Origin: JAHRVQ01 sp051278195
GTDB taxonomy: Bacteria > Pseudomonadota > Gammaproteobacteria > Pseudomonadales > Azotimanducaceae
Direction: 5' to 3'
NCBI GenBank assembly: GCA_051278195.1
Contig: JBNMQM010000001.1
Coordinates: 310,001-374,000, forward strand
Length of the DNA stretch: 64,000 nucleotides
The stretch's first letter is position 1; each line of letters begins with the position of its first letter. Below are positions 1-8,570 of this stretch, piece after piece. Made by a program: the position numbers and the translations under genes. A model generated the notes under the pieces. The model worked only from the letters and a program-made list of their open reading frames with translations. It was not told the origin of the DNA and searched no databases.

Positions 1-458
1 ACTGGTCCGGCGAAATCATTGATCAGGTCAAATTCTTCTGAGTTGATTTTGTCCAACGCCTGGTCGACCACGACCCTCGCTCGGTCACGCCATTGTTCGA
101 CTGCTGCTGGTGTGAAAGATGCGCTAACCAGTGAGCGCAGGCGACGATGGTCTGGTTCGTCCATTAACAGCATTGAGGGATCTTCATCATCGCGTAGGCC
201 CTGACCGAGTAGTTCTCGCATAAAAGTTCCTGGATTACCCTTGCGCGGGTCGCTCCAAAAATTCGGGTCTCGTAGTATCGCCTTAACGTCATCATGGTGG
301 GTATAGATGAAGCGCTTTAGTTGTGTGTCTTCGTGTACTGGCGTCGCTGTTTGGATGCGCTTGAGAACAGCGTAAGGGTCTAATCGGAAGGCATCATCCA
401 AGGGCGTCAGCGCAATGCCTTCAGGCAGGTTTTTTGGGTCCTTCACAGTGTCAGTCAT
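1..458 (-). CDS. Cytochrome P450, N-terminal part (runs off left edge)
   Basis: About 152 residues read from an ATG at 458 down to the window edge, so the heme-binding Cys region is outside. The translation begins MTDTVKDPKNLPEG and contains the P450 B'/C-helix signature MDEPDHRRLRSLVSASF (helix C region that contacts heme propionates), followed by a D-helix-like stretch. It is a bacterial soluble class P450 by this pattern; substrate is unknown. It is divergent from the cyanophycin operon, with a 222-base shared upstream region. One of three P450 genes in the window. Confidence 0.9.
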   Translation of the reverse strand, partial: MTDTVKDPKNLPEGIALTPLDDAFRLDPYAVLKRIQTATPVHEDTQLKRFIYTHHDDVKAILRDPNFWSDPRKGNPGTFMRELLGQGLRDDEDPSMLLMDEPDHRRLRSLVSASFTPAAVEQWRDRARVVVDQALDKINSEEFDLINDFAGP

Positions 459-680
459 ACGCTTTCTTCTCGATATCAATAGAGATGCTTTGCAAAAAAG
501 CAGTTTGGCACTAGTCGAGGTGCTATCCAATGGCTTATTGGTGCCCTAAAGCCGTCTCGAAATATGGCGACATGGCTAGGTCCAGTCGATCAGTACGGTA
601 GCTTCGAAGGCCCTAATTTGCGTCCCTTTTGGTCTTGAATTGGTTACAATGCGCGGCTTCCAGCCAACTAGCTAATTCCT

Positions 681-1841
681 TTGCTGACTTTACTGAAAAA
701 CGTTGATGTCTATGCCCCCGAATCCATCGGTAGGCACAATGTATTAGTCGGTGGCGGGACGATTCTATTGCTTCAACAAGCCGACATTACGGCCGATGCT
801 GAGGTTATTGATTGTGAGGGTCTCCGATTGCTACCGGGATTTATTGACGCCCATACGCATATTACGGGTGGTGGCGGTGAATCGGGTTTTTCCACCCGGG
901 TACCGGCCCCGTTTTTAAGCCAGTTTACGTCGGCTGGCGTGACCAGCGTCGTGGGCGTGCTTGGCACAGACGACACTACGCGAGATACCCGAAGCCTGGT
1001 TGCTCAGGCCTATGCGTTGCGAGAGCACGGTCTTGGCGCCTGGTGTCACACTGGCGGTTATCATGTACCTGCGACGACCTTAACGGGTAGCGTTAGAGAC
1101 GACATTGTGTTTCTTGACCCTGTGATTGGGGTCGGTGAATTGGCGATTAGTGATCATCGGTCGAGCCAACCAACATTTGAAGAAATTCTGCGTATCGCCG
1201 CTGATGCCCATGTTTCAGGCTTGATCACTGGTAAAGCCGGGATCGTGCATTTGCATCTTGGTGACGGCAAGCGCGGACTAGATCTCGTTCACCGAGCGCT
1301 AGATGAGTCAGAAATCCCGGCTCGGGTATTTAACCCGACGCATGTCAATCGTCGTAAAGCGCTGTTTGATGAAGCCGTTCAGTTAGCGTCTCGGGGTAGT
1401 TCTATTGATATCACAGCCTTTCCTGTGGCGGAGGGTGAGGATGCGTGGCCTGCCGATGTGGCATTGATGCGCTATCTTGAATCGGGCGCGCCCGCGAATA
1501 AAGTGACCATCAGCTCTGACGGTGGCGGCTGTCTGCCGGAATTTGACGCGGATGGTGTGATGACAAAAATGGACGTCGGTCATTCAACTGCGCTGATGGT
1601 GACCCTAAAAAACCTATTGGAACAGAGTGTCCCGCTTGAGATGATCTTGCCTGCGGTAACCAGCAACGTTGCTGAGTTGCTGCGTTTTCGCCATCGTGGC
1701 CGGGTTGCCGAAGGCTTCCGAGCGGATCTGGTGCTGCTCGATGAAAAGCATAGTATAAATAGCGTCATGGTAGGTGGTACTTGGCATCTGCGAGAGGGTA
1801 AACAGCAAATCACTGGAAAATTTGAAAAAAATACTTTTTAG
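681..1841 (+). CDS. iadA: Isoaspartyl dipeptidase (beta-aspartyl-dipeptidase, amidohydrolase M38)
   Basis: 386 aa, close to the roughly 390 aa of E. coli IadA. Hydrolyses beta-Asp-X dipeptides; here the expected substrate is beta-Asp-Arg released from cyanophycin by the next gene. Metal-site motifs visible: HTH at H58/H60, VHLHLGD (H190/H192), NPTHVNR (H221) and SSDGGG (D280, catalytic Asp). The position expected to hold the bridging carboxylated Lys (E. coli K162) appears to be Glu153 in GVGELAISDH, aligned from memory. Starts with TTG at 681; no ATG or GTG sits near the conserved N-terminus. First gene of a four-gene operon with cphB, cphA and a cphA paralogue. Confidence 0.93.
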   Translation: MLTLLKNVDVYAPESIGRHNVLVGGGTILLLQQADITADAEVIDCEGLRLLPGFIDAHTHITGGGGESGFSTRVPAPFLSQFTSAGVTSVVGVLGTDDTTRDTRSLVAQAYALREHGLGAWCHTGGYHVPATTLTGSVRDDIVFLDPVIGVGELAISDHRSSQPTFEEILRIAADAHVSGLITGKAGIVHLHLGDGKRGLDLVHRALDESEIPARVFNPTHVNRRKALFDEAVQLASRGSSIDITAFPVAEGEDAWPADVALMRYLESGAPANKVTISSDGGGCLPEFDADGVMTKMDVGHSTALMVTLKNLLEQSVPLEMILPAVTSNVAELLRFRHRGRVAEGFRADLVLLDEKHSINSVMVGGTWHLREGKQQITGKFEKNTF

Positions 1842-1891
1842 ACAGACCAACTTTAGTCAGACCATTTTTAATTCGAGAAAGAGAGATAAGC

Positions 1892-2713
1892 ATGTGTCCT
1901 GCAGAAAGCATCGAGAACGTTGAGCGCGGATACATCGTGCCGATTGGCGGTGCAGAAGAAAAACTCAACAACACCGCAATATTAGATCGGTTTATCAGTA
2001 TATGTGGTGGCAATGATTCACGTATTGCGATTATCCCCACGGCCTCAGAACTAGAAGATACAGGCCGCAATTACGAAAAATTATTTCGAAAAATTGGTGT
2101 TAAGCACGCACTGGTGTTGAACCTCGCCAGTCGTGAAGATTGCAGCTCAAGCGAAGCGCTCGACTATATTGAGAAGGCGGACGGGGTATTTATGACTGGC
2201 GGCAATCAGCTCCGTCTGTCAACGACGCTCGGTGGTACGCCAGTGGCGCAAATGATTCGGCGCCGCAACGCGGCCGGTATGCATGTTGCCGGGACGTCAG
2301 CCGGCGCTGCGTTTTTGCCTGAGCATATGATCGCTGGTGGCTACGAAGGTCCCACGCCCTCGCCGGACATGGTCACGCTAGCCCCAGGACTCGGGCTAAC
2401 CAATAACTTCATTATTGATCAGCATTTTCGCCAACGCGACCGAATTGGCCGTCTGCTAACAGCTTTGGCGTACAACCCTTTTGCAATGGGTATTGGCCTA
2501 GATGAAGACACCGCTGCATTTATCAGGCCGGGAGATGATCTTGAAGTCGTGGGTAGTGGGGGCATTACGATCATCGACCCCACAGACTTGTCACATTCTT
2601 CAATGGATAAGGCACGCCGTGGTGAGCCTGTTAGTTTGATTGACTTAAAAATGCATATTCTTGTATCTGGTGGTCGCTTTGAAATCGCGTCGCGCCAGGC
2701 GTATGAAAAATAA
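1892..2713 (+). CDS. cphB: Cyanophycinase (serine peptidase S51)
   Basis: 273 aa, the normal length for CphB. Cleaves the cyanophycin backbone to beta-Asp-Arg dipeptides. The nucleophile elbow GTSAGAAF places the catalytic Ser at residue 136; MTGGNQLRLS and the region IDQHFRQRDRIGRLL are typical of the family. No signal peptide, so the protein is cytoplasmic and acts on intracellular granules. ATG start preceded by a purine-rich AGAGAGA. Lies 50 bases after iadA and 24 bases before cphA, so co-transcription of breakdown and synthesis genes is likely. Confidence 0.95.
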   Translation: MCPAESIENVERGYIVPIGGAEEKLNNTAILDRFISICGGNDSRIAIIPTASELEDTGRNYEKLFRKIGVKHALVLNLASREDCSSSEALDYIEKADGVFMTGGNQLRLSTTLGGTPVAQMIRRRNAAGMHVAGTSAGAAFLPEHMIAGGYEGPTPSPDMVTLAPGLGLTNNFIIDQHFRQRDRIGRLLTALAYNPFAMGIGLDEDTAAFIRPGDDLEVVGSGGITIIDPTDLSHSSMDKARRGEPVSLIDLKMHILVSGGRFEIASRQAYEK

Positions 2714-2737
2714 CCTTAGTAATATGAAGGTCGCTCT

Positions 2738-5524
2738 ATGAAAATCGTTAGTACTAACGTCTATGTCGGGCCGAATATTTATGCCCATTTTCCAGTAATT
2801 TGTCATGTCATGGATTTGGGCGAGCTGGAAAACTGGCCGACCGTAAAGTTGGGCACGACCTATGTCGACACGTTAATTGAGCGGTTGCCAGGGCTTAAGG
2901 AGCATGGCTGTTCATACCGTGAGCCCGGTGGATTTGTTCGCCGCCTGATAGAGGACGAAGGGACTTGGCTGGGTCATGTGATGGAGCACGTGGCAATTGA
3001 GCTGCAAAATATCGCGGGTTCTCCCGTCACCTTTGGCAGAACTCGCTCAGTGGATGATATGCCCGGGCACTATACGATGGTATTTGAGTATCTGGATGCT
3101 GAAGTGGGCCTAGAAGCTGGTCGCCTGGCGTTGGACACGTTACACAGTTTGCTGCCAGGCGAATTGAAGCCCGAGAAAGCCCCGGGTGCAGAGTGGTCCT
3201 TTGAAGCAGCGCGCGATGAATTTATTCGGTATGCCCAGCAGCGCGCGCTCGGCCCCAGTACTGCTTCCTTAGTTAAAGCAGCAGAGGATCGAGATATTCC
3301 CTGGATTCGCCTCAATAATCAGAGTCTGGTGCAATTTGGTCATGGTCGTTATCAACAGCGTATTCAAGCAACGACAACAGGCAAGACGAGTAATATTGCA
3401 GTCGAATTGGCTTCGGACAAAGAAGAAACTAACAGCATTTTGCGCGATCTGGGTTTGCCGGTACCTGCGCAACGTATGGTTCGATCTTTACAACAGGCAC
3501 AGCGTGCGGCGACGCGAATTGGTTACCCCGTTGTACTAAAACCCCTTGCTGGCAATCACGGTCGGGGAGTGACGACCAACCTAAGCACGCCCGAAGAAAT
3601 TGCAGTGGCCTTTGATGACGCCCGCAAACATGGGCGAAATATTATCGTTGAAAAGTACATCGAGGGTTTTGATCATCGTTTGCTAGTCGTTGATGGCAAA
3701 CTCGTGGCAGCCGCAAAAAGAGTCCCGGGCCATGTGGTGGGTGATGGTGAGCACACCATCGAGCAGCTAGTAGAAATCGTCAATCAAGATCCGCGCCGTG
3801 GGGTCGGTCACGAGAAGGTGCTGACTCGCTTGGAATTTGATAGTGCGGCGCAGCTAATGCTTGATCATTTAGGCTATTCACCGCTAACAGTTCCAGCGCA
3901 AGACGAAATGGTCTTGCTGCGCTCGACCGCAAATCTCTCAACTGGCGGCACAGCTGTCGATGTCACGGACATTATTCATCCGGATAATCGCGAAATGGCG
4001 GAACGAGCCATTGCTGCTATCGGCTTAGACATTGGCGGCGTCGACTTTTTAACCCACGATATTTCTGAGTCCTATCGGGATGCTGGTGGTGGCATTTGTG
4101 AGGTGAACGCGGGGCCGGGATTTAGAATGCATGTCGCGCCAAGTGAAGGTACGCCTCGTGATGTCGCCGGTCCTGTCCTTGATATGTTGTTTCCAAGCGG
4201 TACGCCAAAGCGAATCCCGATTGCTGCGATCACGGGCACAAACGGTAAAACCACCACGTCTCGAATGCTGGCGCACATACTCCAGATGAGTAATTACACG
4301 GTCGGGTTAACATCCACTGACGGTGTCTATATTGACGGTCAGCTCACCGTTTCTGGCGATATGACTGGGCCGGTTTCAGCGCAGATGGTGCTGCGGGACC
4401 CTTCGGTGGATGCTGCTGTGATGGAGAGCGCACGGGGCGGTATGTTGCGCGGAGGGCTTGGTTTTCGGCGCTGCAATGTCGCTTGTTGTTTGAATGTAGC
4501 CGCCGATCATTTAGGTCTTAAGGGCATTAATACCCTTGAGCAACTAGCGCAGATTAAGCGTATTCCTATTGAAATTGCAGAGGATGCTGCAATTCTGAAC
4601 GCGGACGATGTGAACTGTTTGCAAATGGCTGATTACACCGAAGCGAAACGGCTTTGCTACATCACCATGAACCCCGGTCACAGCCTGGTGAAGCAGCATA
4701 TTCGGGCGGGTGGCCAGGCCTTTGTGCTGGAAGAAGGTATGAATGGCCATATGATTACGATCTATGACAATCAGGTGCATACGCCACTGTTATGGTCTCA
4801 CCTGATTCCCGCAACCATCGAAGGGCGCGCTTTACACAACGTCCAGAATGCGATGTTCGCTGCAGCGATGGCCTACAACATGGATGTCAGCCTCGAACAT
4901 ATTCGTAACGGTCTACGAACTTTTGACTCGACCTTCTTCCAGGCGCCGGGTCGAATGAACATCTATGACGAGCATCCTTTCAAAGTCATTCTTGATTACG
5001 CCCACAATCCAGCCGCCGTTAAAGTCATGTGCGATGTGGTTGATCGATTCGACGTCGCCGGCCGAAAGATGGTGGTACTGGCTGCGCCGGGAGACAGGCG
5101 AGATGAAGACATCATTGAGATTGCGACAATTGCGGCAAGTCACTTCGACTACTTTATCTGCCGGTGTGATGATAATCGTCGCGGTCGCGGTCCGGATGAG
5201 GTGGCTAACCTCTTGAAGCAATCGCTTATGGCAGCTGGTGTGACCGAAGACAGGATTGAAGTTATTCCTGATGAAACAGAGGCGGCACAGGCGGCGCTGA
5301 CAAAAGCGGGCCAAGACGACCTGCTTCTGGTCCTTGCAGACAATATCAAGCGTACTTGGAAACAGATTATCTACTTTAATTCGGGCAACACTTCGACGGA
5401 GAAAGAGCAAAAGTCTATCCCTGCCATTGATTTACCTGAGTCTGATACGTTTAGTTTTAGTGATGATGTTGAAATCATTACCGATGAACGGGGCGTTCGT
5501 ATCGCACGCGAAGCAGGTGATTAG
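2738..5524 (+). CDS. cphA: Cyanophycin synthetase
   Basis: 928 aa, slightly longer than the cyanobacterial enzymes (about 870-900). Builds the poly-Asp backbone with Arg side chains using ATP. Domain order: N-terminal domain (about 1-160), ATP-grasp domain (about 220-480, with VVLKPLAGNHGRGV and EVNAGPGFRMH), then a Mur-ligase-like domain with P-loop GTNGKTTT at 500-507 (Lys505), ESARGGMLRGG and DYAHNPAA. A C-terminal tail of about 50 residues (from about 875) is acidic and looks extra. GAAGG ribosome-binding site in front of the ATG. Central gene of the cyanophycin operon. Confidence 0.97.
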   Translation: MKIVSTNVYVGPNIYAHFPVICHVMDLGELENWPTVKLGTTYVDTLIERLPGLKEHGCSYREPGGFVRRLIEDEGTWLGHVMEHVAIELQNIAGSPVTFGRTRSVDDMPGHYTMVFEYLDAEVGLEAGRLALDTLHSLLPGELKPEKAPGAEWSFEAARDEFIRYAQQRALGPSTASLVKAAEDRDIPWIRLNNQSLVQFGHGRYQQRIQATTTGKTSNIAVELASDKEETNSILRDLGLPVPAQRMVRSLQQAQRAATRIGYPVVLKPLAGNHGRGVTTNLSTPEEIAVAFDDARKHGRNIIVEKYIEGFDHRLLVVDGKLVAAAKRVPGHVVGDGEHTIEQLVEIVNQDPRRGVGHEKVLTRLEFDSAAQLMLDHLGYSPLTVPAQDEMVLLRSTANLSTGGTAVDVTDIIHPDNREMAERAIAAIGLDIGGVDFLTHDISESYRDAGGGICEVNAGPGFRMHVAPSEGTPRDVAGPVLDMLFPSGTPKRIPIAAITGTNGKTTTSRMLAHILQMSNYTVGLTSTDGVYIDGQLTVSGDMTGPVSAQMVLRDPSVDAAVMESARGGMLRGGLGFRRCNVACCLNVAADHLGLKGINTLEQLAQIKRIPIEIAEDAAILNADDVNCLQMADYTEAKRLCYITMNPGHSLVKQHIRAGGQAFVLEEGMNGHMITIYDNQVHTPLLWSHLIPATIEGRALHNVQNAMFAAAMAYNMDVSLEHIRNGLRTFDSTFFQAPGRMNIYDEHPFKVILDYAHNPAAVKVMCDVVDRFDVAGRKMVVLAAPGDRRDEDIIEIATIAASHFDYFICRCDDNRRGRGPDEVANLLKQSLMAAGVTEDRIEVIPDETEAAQAALTKAGQDDLLLVLADNIKRTWKQIIYFNSGNTSTEKEQKSIPAIDLPESDTFSFSDDVEIITDERGVRIAREAGD

Positions 5525-5527
5525 GCC

Positions 5528-7219
5528 GTGCAATTTCTTGATGCTCGGCGACTAACCGGACCCAATCTTTTGATGTCATCACCTGGCGCTATACTGGATT
5601 TGCAGTGTGACACCGATGAAGTGCCGCAGGTGATTGAAAGTTGGCAGCGCGCCATCCAGCAAGCAACTGACTCTCTTCGCTGGGAAAACACGCAATATGC
5701 CTCGCGCGTACTAACGGGCGGAGTAAGTCTCGCATTTTCAGCTCCAATCGATTCGCTCTATGCTGCCTCCGAAGTCAACCAATGGGCATATCAATGTATA
5801 GAGGCAGAATCCAAAGGCCAGCAGACAGTCGATTTTTCGATCGTTAAAGCAGCTGTCGAAAAAGAGTTTGAAGATGAGACGAACTCGCAGCTGCTGGCAT
5901 TACAGGCAGCGGCCATCCGACACGGGGTAACATTACTGTGGGACGATGACGAAGTATCACTTGGTCTTGGTTCCGGTTCGAAAACCTGGCCGGTGACGAA
6001 TTTGCCGATAGTTGATGACCTGAATTGGTCGAGCTTTTTCGATGTGCCGATTGGCATTGTGACCGGCACTAATGGCAAAACAACGACAGCCCGTCTGGCG
6101 CGGTTCATTCTGCAAAATTCTGGCATGGCTGTCGGAGTTAGTTGTACTGACTGGATTGCGGTGAACAACGAAATTATTGATCGCGGTGATTGGTCAGGCC
6201 CGGGTGGTGCTCGGGCTATTCTTCGCCGAACCGATGTCACCACAGCCATTTTAGAAACAGCGAGAGGTGGGCTGCTCCGTCGCGGCTTGGGCGTTGAGCG
6301 AGCAGATGCTGCTGTGATCACGAATATTGCAGCAGATCATTTGGGTGATTTTGGCTCTCGAAACCTGAAAGAGTTACTGGATATCAAGTGGGTCGTGAGT
6401 CACGCCGCTGATTCTGGCGGTGTATTGATTCTTAACGCAGATGACCCTCTTCTGGTCGAAAAGTCCCAGGGTTACCGGGCAACAATTGTGTGGTTCAGTC
6501 TGGTGAATGACAACCCGGTGGTCGTGAGTCATCTTGCCGCAGGTGGGCTGGCGTTTGTACTCTGTGACAAAGACATCATGAAGTTAGAGGGTGATCAGCG
6601 GGACTCTATCTGTCATGTCGGCGATGTGCCCATCACGATGGCGGGTGCGGCGCGGCACAATGTCGCGAACGCGTTGGCTGCTGCAGCATTAACTCATGCG
6701 ATGGGGGTCAGTCTTGCGGATATTGCGTCGGGCCTACTGAAGATGACGCAACATGATAACCCTGGTCGCTGCAATCTCTACGAACGAGCTGATATTCGAG
6801 TATTGGTAGACTTTGCGCACAACCCTCATGCCATCAAAGCCTTGTTTGAAATGGCGAGCGCTCTGCCAGCTCAACGCCGGCTGCTGGCTTTTGCTCAAGC
6901 AGGGGACCGCCCTGATCCTCTGATTCGCGAAATGGCGGCCGAGGCCTGGTCGATTGGCCTTGACCGAGTTTTGGTGTCAGAGCTCGCGCATTATCACCGT
7001 GGCCGCGAGCACGGTGAAGTGTTTGAGATTATCAACGATAAACTTCTGGAGTTGGGTGCAAGGCCGGATCAGGTCGGGCACTTTGAATTGGAAACAGAGG
7101 CGCTAGCTGAGGCGTTAAGCTGGGCACAGTCTGGTGACCTGGTCATCATGCTCGCGCTGGATCAGCGTGATGAAGTGCAGTCAATGCTGCAGGCTCAACT
7201 CTTTAAGCCTGCGGTGTAA
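5528..7219 (+). CDS. CphA-like Mur ligase paralogue lacking the ATP-grasp domain
   Basis: 563 aa, GTG start three bases after the cphA stop. The first residues (LDARRLTGPNL) resemble the start of cyanophycin synthetases, followed by about 150 poorly recognised residues and a complete Mur-ligase-like module: P-loop GTNGKTTT at 180-187, ETARGGLLRRG, NIAADHLGD, ILNADDPL, ARHNVANALAA and DFAHNPHA. The ATP-grasp domain that adds Asp in CphA is absent. Paralogues beside cphA are known in some non-cyanobacterial genomes (CphA'). Since the Mur half of CphA adds Arg, a dedicated Arg-adding or dipeptide-condensing role (as in CphA2-type enzymes) is possible but inferred. Confidence 0.88.
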   Translation: MQFLDARRLTGPNLLMSSPGAILDLQCDTDEVPQVIESWQRAIQQATDSLRWENTQYASRVLTGGVSLAFSAPIDSLYAASEVNQWAYQCIEAESKGQQTVDFSIVKAAVEKEFEDETNSQLLALQAAAIRHGVTLLWDDDEVSLGLGSGSKTWPVTNLPIVDDLNWSSFFDVPIGIVTGTNGKTTTARLARFILQNSGMAVGVSCTDWIAVNNEIIDRGDWSGPGGARAILRRTDVTTAILETARGGLLRRGLGVERADAAVITNIAADHLGDFGSRNLKELLDIKWVVSHAADSGGVLILNADDPLLVEKSQGYRATIVWFSLVNDNPVVVSHLAAGGLAFVLCDKDIMKLEGDQRDSICHVGDVPITMAGAARHNVANALAAAALTHAMGVSLADIASGLLKMTQHDNPGRCNLYERADIRVLVDFAHNPHAIKALFEMASALPAQRRLLAFAQAGDRPDPLIREMAAEAWSIGLDRVLVSELAHYHRGREHGEVFEIINDKLLELGARPDQVGHFELETEALAEALSWAQSGDLVIMLALDQRDEVQSMLQAQLFKPAV

Positions 7220-7246
7220 GACACCTATTTTTAATCTTGCTCCATT

Positions 7247-7264
7247 GACCAGGTCTTACTGGTC
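7247..7264 (+). terminator. Possible hairpin after the cyanophycin operon
   Basis: A perfect 6-bp inverted repeat, GACCAG and CTGGTC around a 6-base loop, begins 28 bases after the stop codon and is followed by a pyrimidine-rich tract (TCTCTCTT). The stem is short and the T-run poor, so this is only a candidate terminator. Confidence 0.3.
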
Positions 7265-7619
7265 TCTCTTGCTCGTTCCCACTCGGACATAGAGTCATCC
7301 ACTGGCCGGTATGGATAAGGTCGTTTGACTTCAGTGATTTCGGTTTGCTCCGTGGTTTCCGTTGTTGTCCTTTCGTTGATGGCATTTTGATTTTAGCGAG
7401 TTGTACGTTTCGTTTGTATGCACGTTTGCTAAACCAACTTGCATGCCAATCACATATTGTTTGTTAAATAGGTCATTTAGAGGGCTGTCTGGAAACGCTC
7501 GGAATGGACGTTGCAAATTCAAATTCGAATTACGAAAAATCATAGCAAAATCGAACTGATTGAGGGGCCTTGATTGTCAATAATATGGTAGAGTTCTTCG
7601 TCGTAATTTCGGGATAAAA
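7265..7619. other. Intergenic region between cyanophycin and Dev-type operons
   Basis: About 350 bases with no convincing gene that has a normal start. AT content rises toward the DevB-type gene, as expected for a promoter region. On the minus strand one frame, ending at TAA 7231-7233, reads as a protein-like, Glu/Thr-rich stretch ending SEWERARETSKTWSMEQD, but it has no usable start codon upstream before a stop. It may be a remnant of a small gene. Confidence 0.4.
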
Positions 7620-8534
7620 ATGTTGCTACCTAAAAAGCTAACACTCCTTCTTTTGCCAATCGTAATGTTTGTTGCCGCTCCCTCATTTGCGGACGTTTCG
7701 GCGCTGGGGCGGTTAGAGCCGCACAACGGCGTATTTAACATTAGCTCTCCTATTATTGCTGAAGCGGGTAACGGCGCTGTCCTCCGTATGTTGCATGTGG
7801 CGCCAGGTGATGAGGTAGAAGCTGGGCAACTACTTGCCGTCATGGAGAGTTTTGACCTCCTTGAGTCCCTACGAGATGAAGCCCGTGCCGGCCATCATGC
7901 AGCACTCAAGGAAGCACTTGCCTCAGATGCCGCGGCTGATGCCGAGTGTGTGCTTGCCGACGTGACCCGGCGAGAAGCCGACCGGCGTCAGAGCCTCTTA
8001 GAGCAAAACCTATCCTCCCAAGAGGAATCTGAACGCGCCTCCGCAGACGCAACTTTTCAAGCGGCTGCGTGCCGTGCGTCGAGGATTTCCGCAGAGGCGA
8101 TGAGTAGTCGGGCAGAGCTCGCGGAATCGCGTCTCTCGGTCAGAAATAAATCTCTCGCCAGAGCTTCCATATACTCACCTATTAAAGGGCGCGTGCTTGA
8201 GATACACACGTGGCCGGGTGAGTCGATCGGTTTAAGCGGTGTTCTCGAACTTGGTGAAACCAGCAATATGTATGCAGTCGCCGAGGTTTATGAAACGGAT
8301 ATTTACCAGGTGCAGGTGGGTCAGTCAGCTTCTATTTCAAGTGCCGCACTGCCGAACGTCATCGTTGGCATCGTTGAGCGTATTCGTCCGATGGTGCGAA
8401 AACAAGATGTGACTGGAACGGATCCAGCAGCAAGAAAAGATGCGCGGGTGATCGAGGTCGAAATCAAGTTAGACGATGCGAAGTTGGTTGCAGAGCTCAC
8501 CTACCTTCAAGTGGAAGTTGTCATTGAAAACTAA
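7620..8534 (+). CDS. devB: DevB-type membrane fusion protein of an ABC exporter (HlyD family)
   Basis: 304 aa. N-terminal hydrophobic signal or anchor (about 5-25) followed by SALGRLEP, a hallmark of DevB-type adaptors. Biotinyl-lipoyl-like halves flank a long helical hairpin rich in Ala, Glu and Arg (about 80-180); YSPIKGRVLEIHTWPGE is the second lipoyl motif. It should bridge the inner-membrane permease to an outer-membrane channel; no TolC homologue is encoded in the window. First gene of a devBC-devA(GAF)-patatin run. In Anabaena DevBCA exports heterocyst glycolipids; the substrate here is unknown. Shorter than the roughly 400 aa of many DevB proteins. Confidence 0.85.
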   Translation: MLLPKKLTLLLLPIVMFVAAPSFADVSALGRLEPHNGVFNISSPIIAEAGNGAVLRMLHVAPGDEVEAGQLLAVMESFDLLESLRDEARAGHHAALKEALASDAAADAECVLADVTRREADRRQSLLEQNLSSQEESERASADATFQAAACRASRISAEAMSSRAELAESRLSVRNKSLARASIYSPIKGRVLEIHTWPGESIGLSGVLELGETSNMYAVAEVYETDIYQVQVGQSASISSAALPNVIVGIVERIRPMVRKQDVTGTDPAARKDARVIEVEIKLDDAKLVAELTYLQVEVVIEN

Positions 8535-8570
8535 TCTGACCTCCTCGTATCGAATCTGGCAATTCGGTCA

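Noticed and set aside
4913..5410. 165-aa minus-strand open frame
   Set aside because: Antisense to the Mur domain of cphA, with no family features.
7203..7385. 60-aa minus-strand frame with ATG
   Set aside because: Basic low-complexity sequence overlapping the cphA paralogue end; the neighbouring frame reads more like protein but lacks a start.
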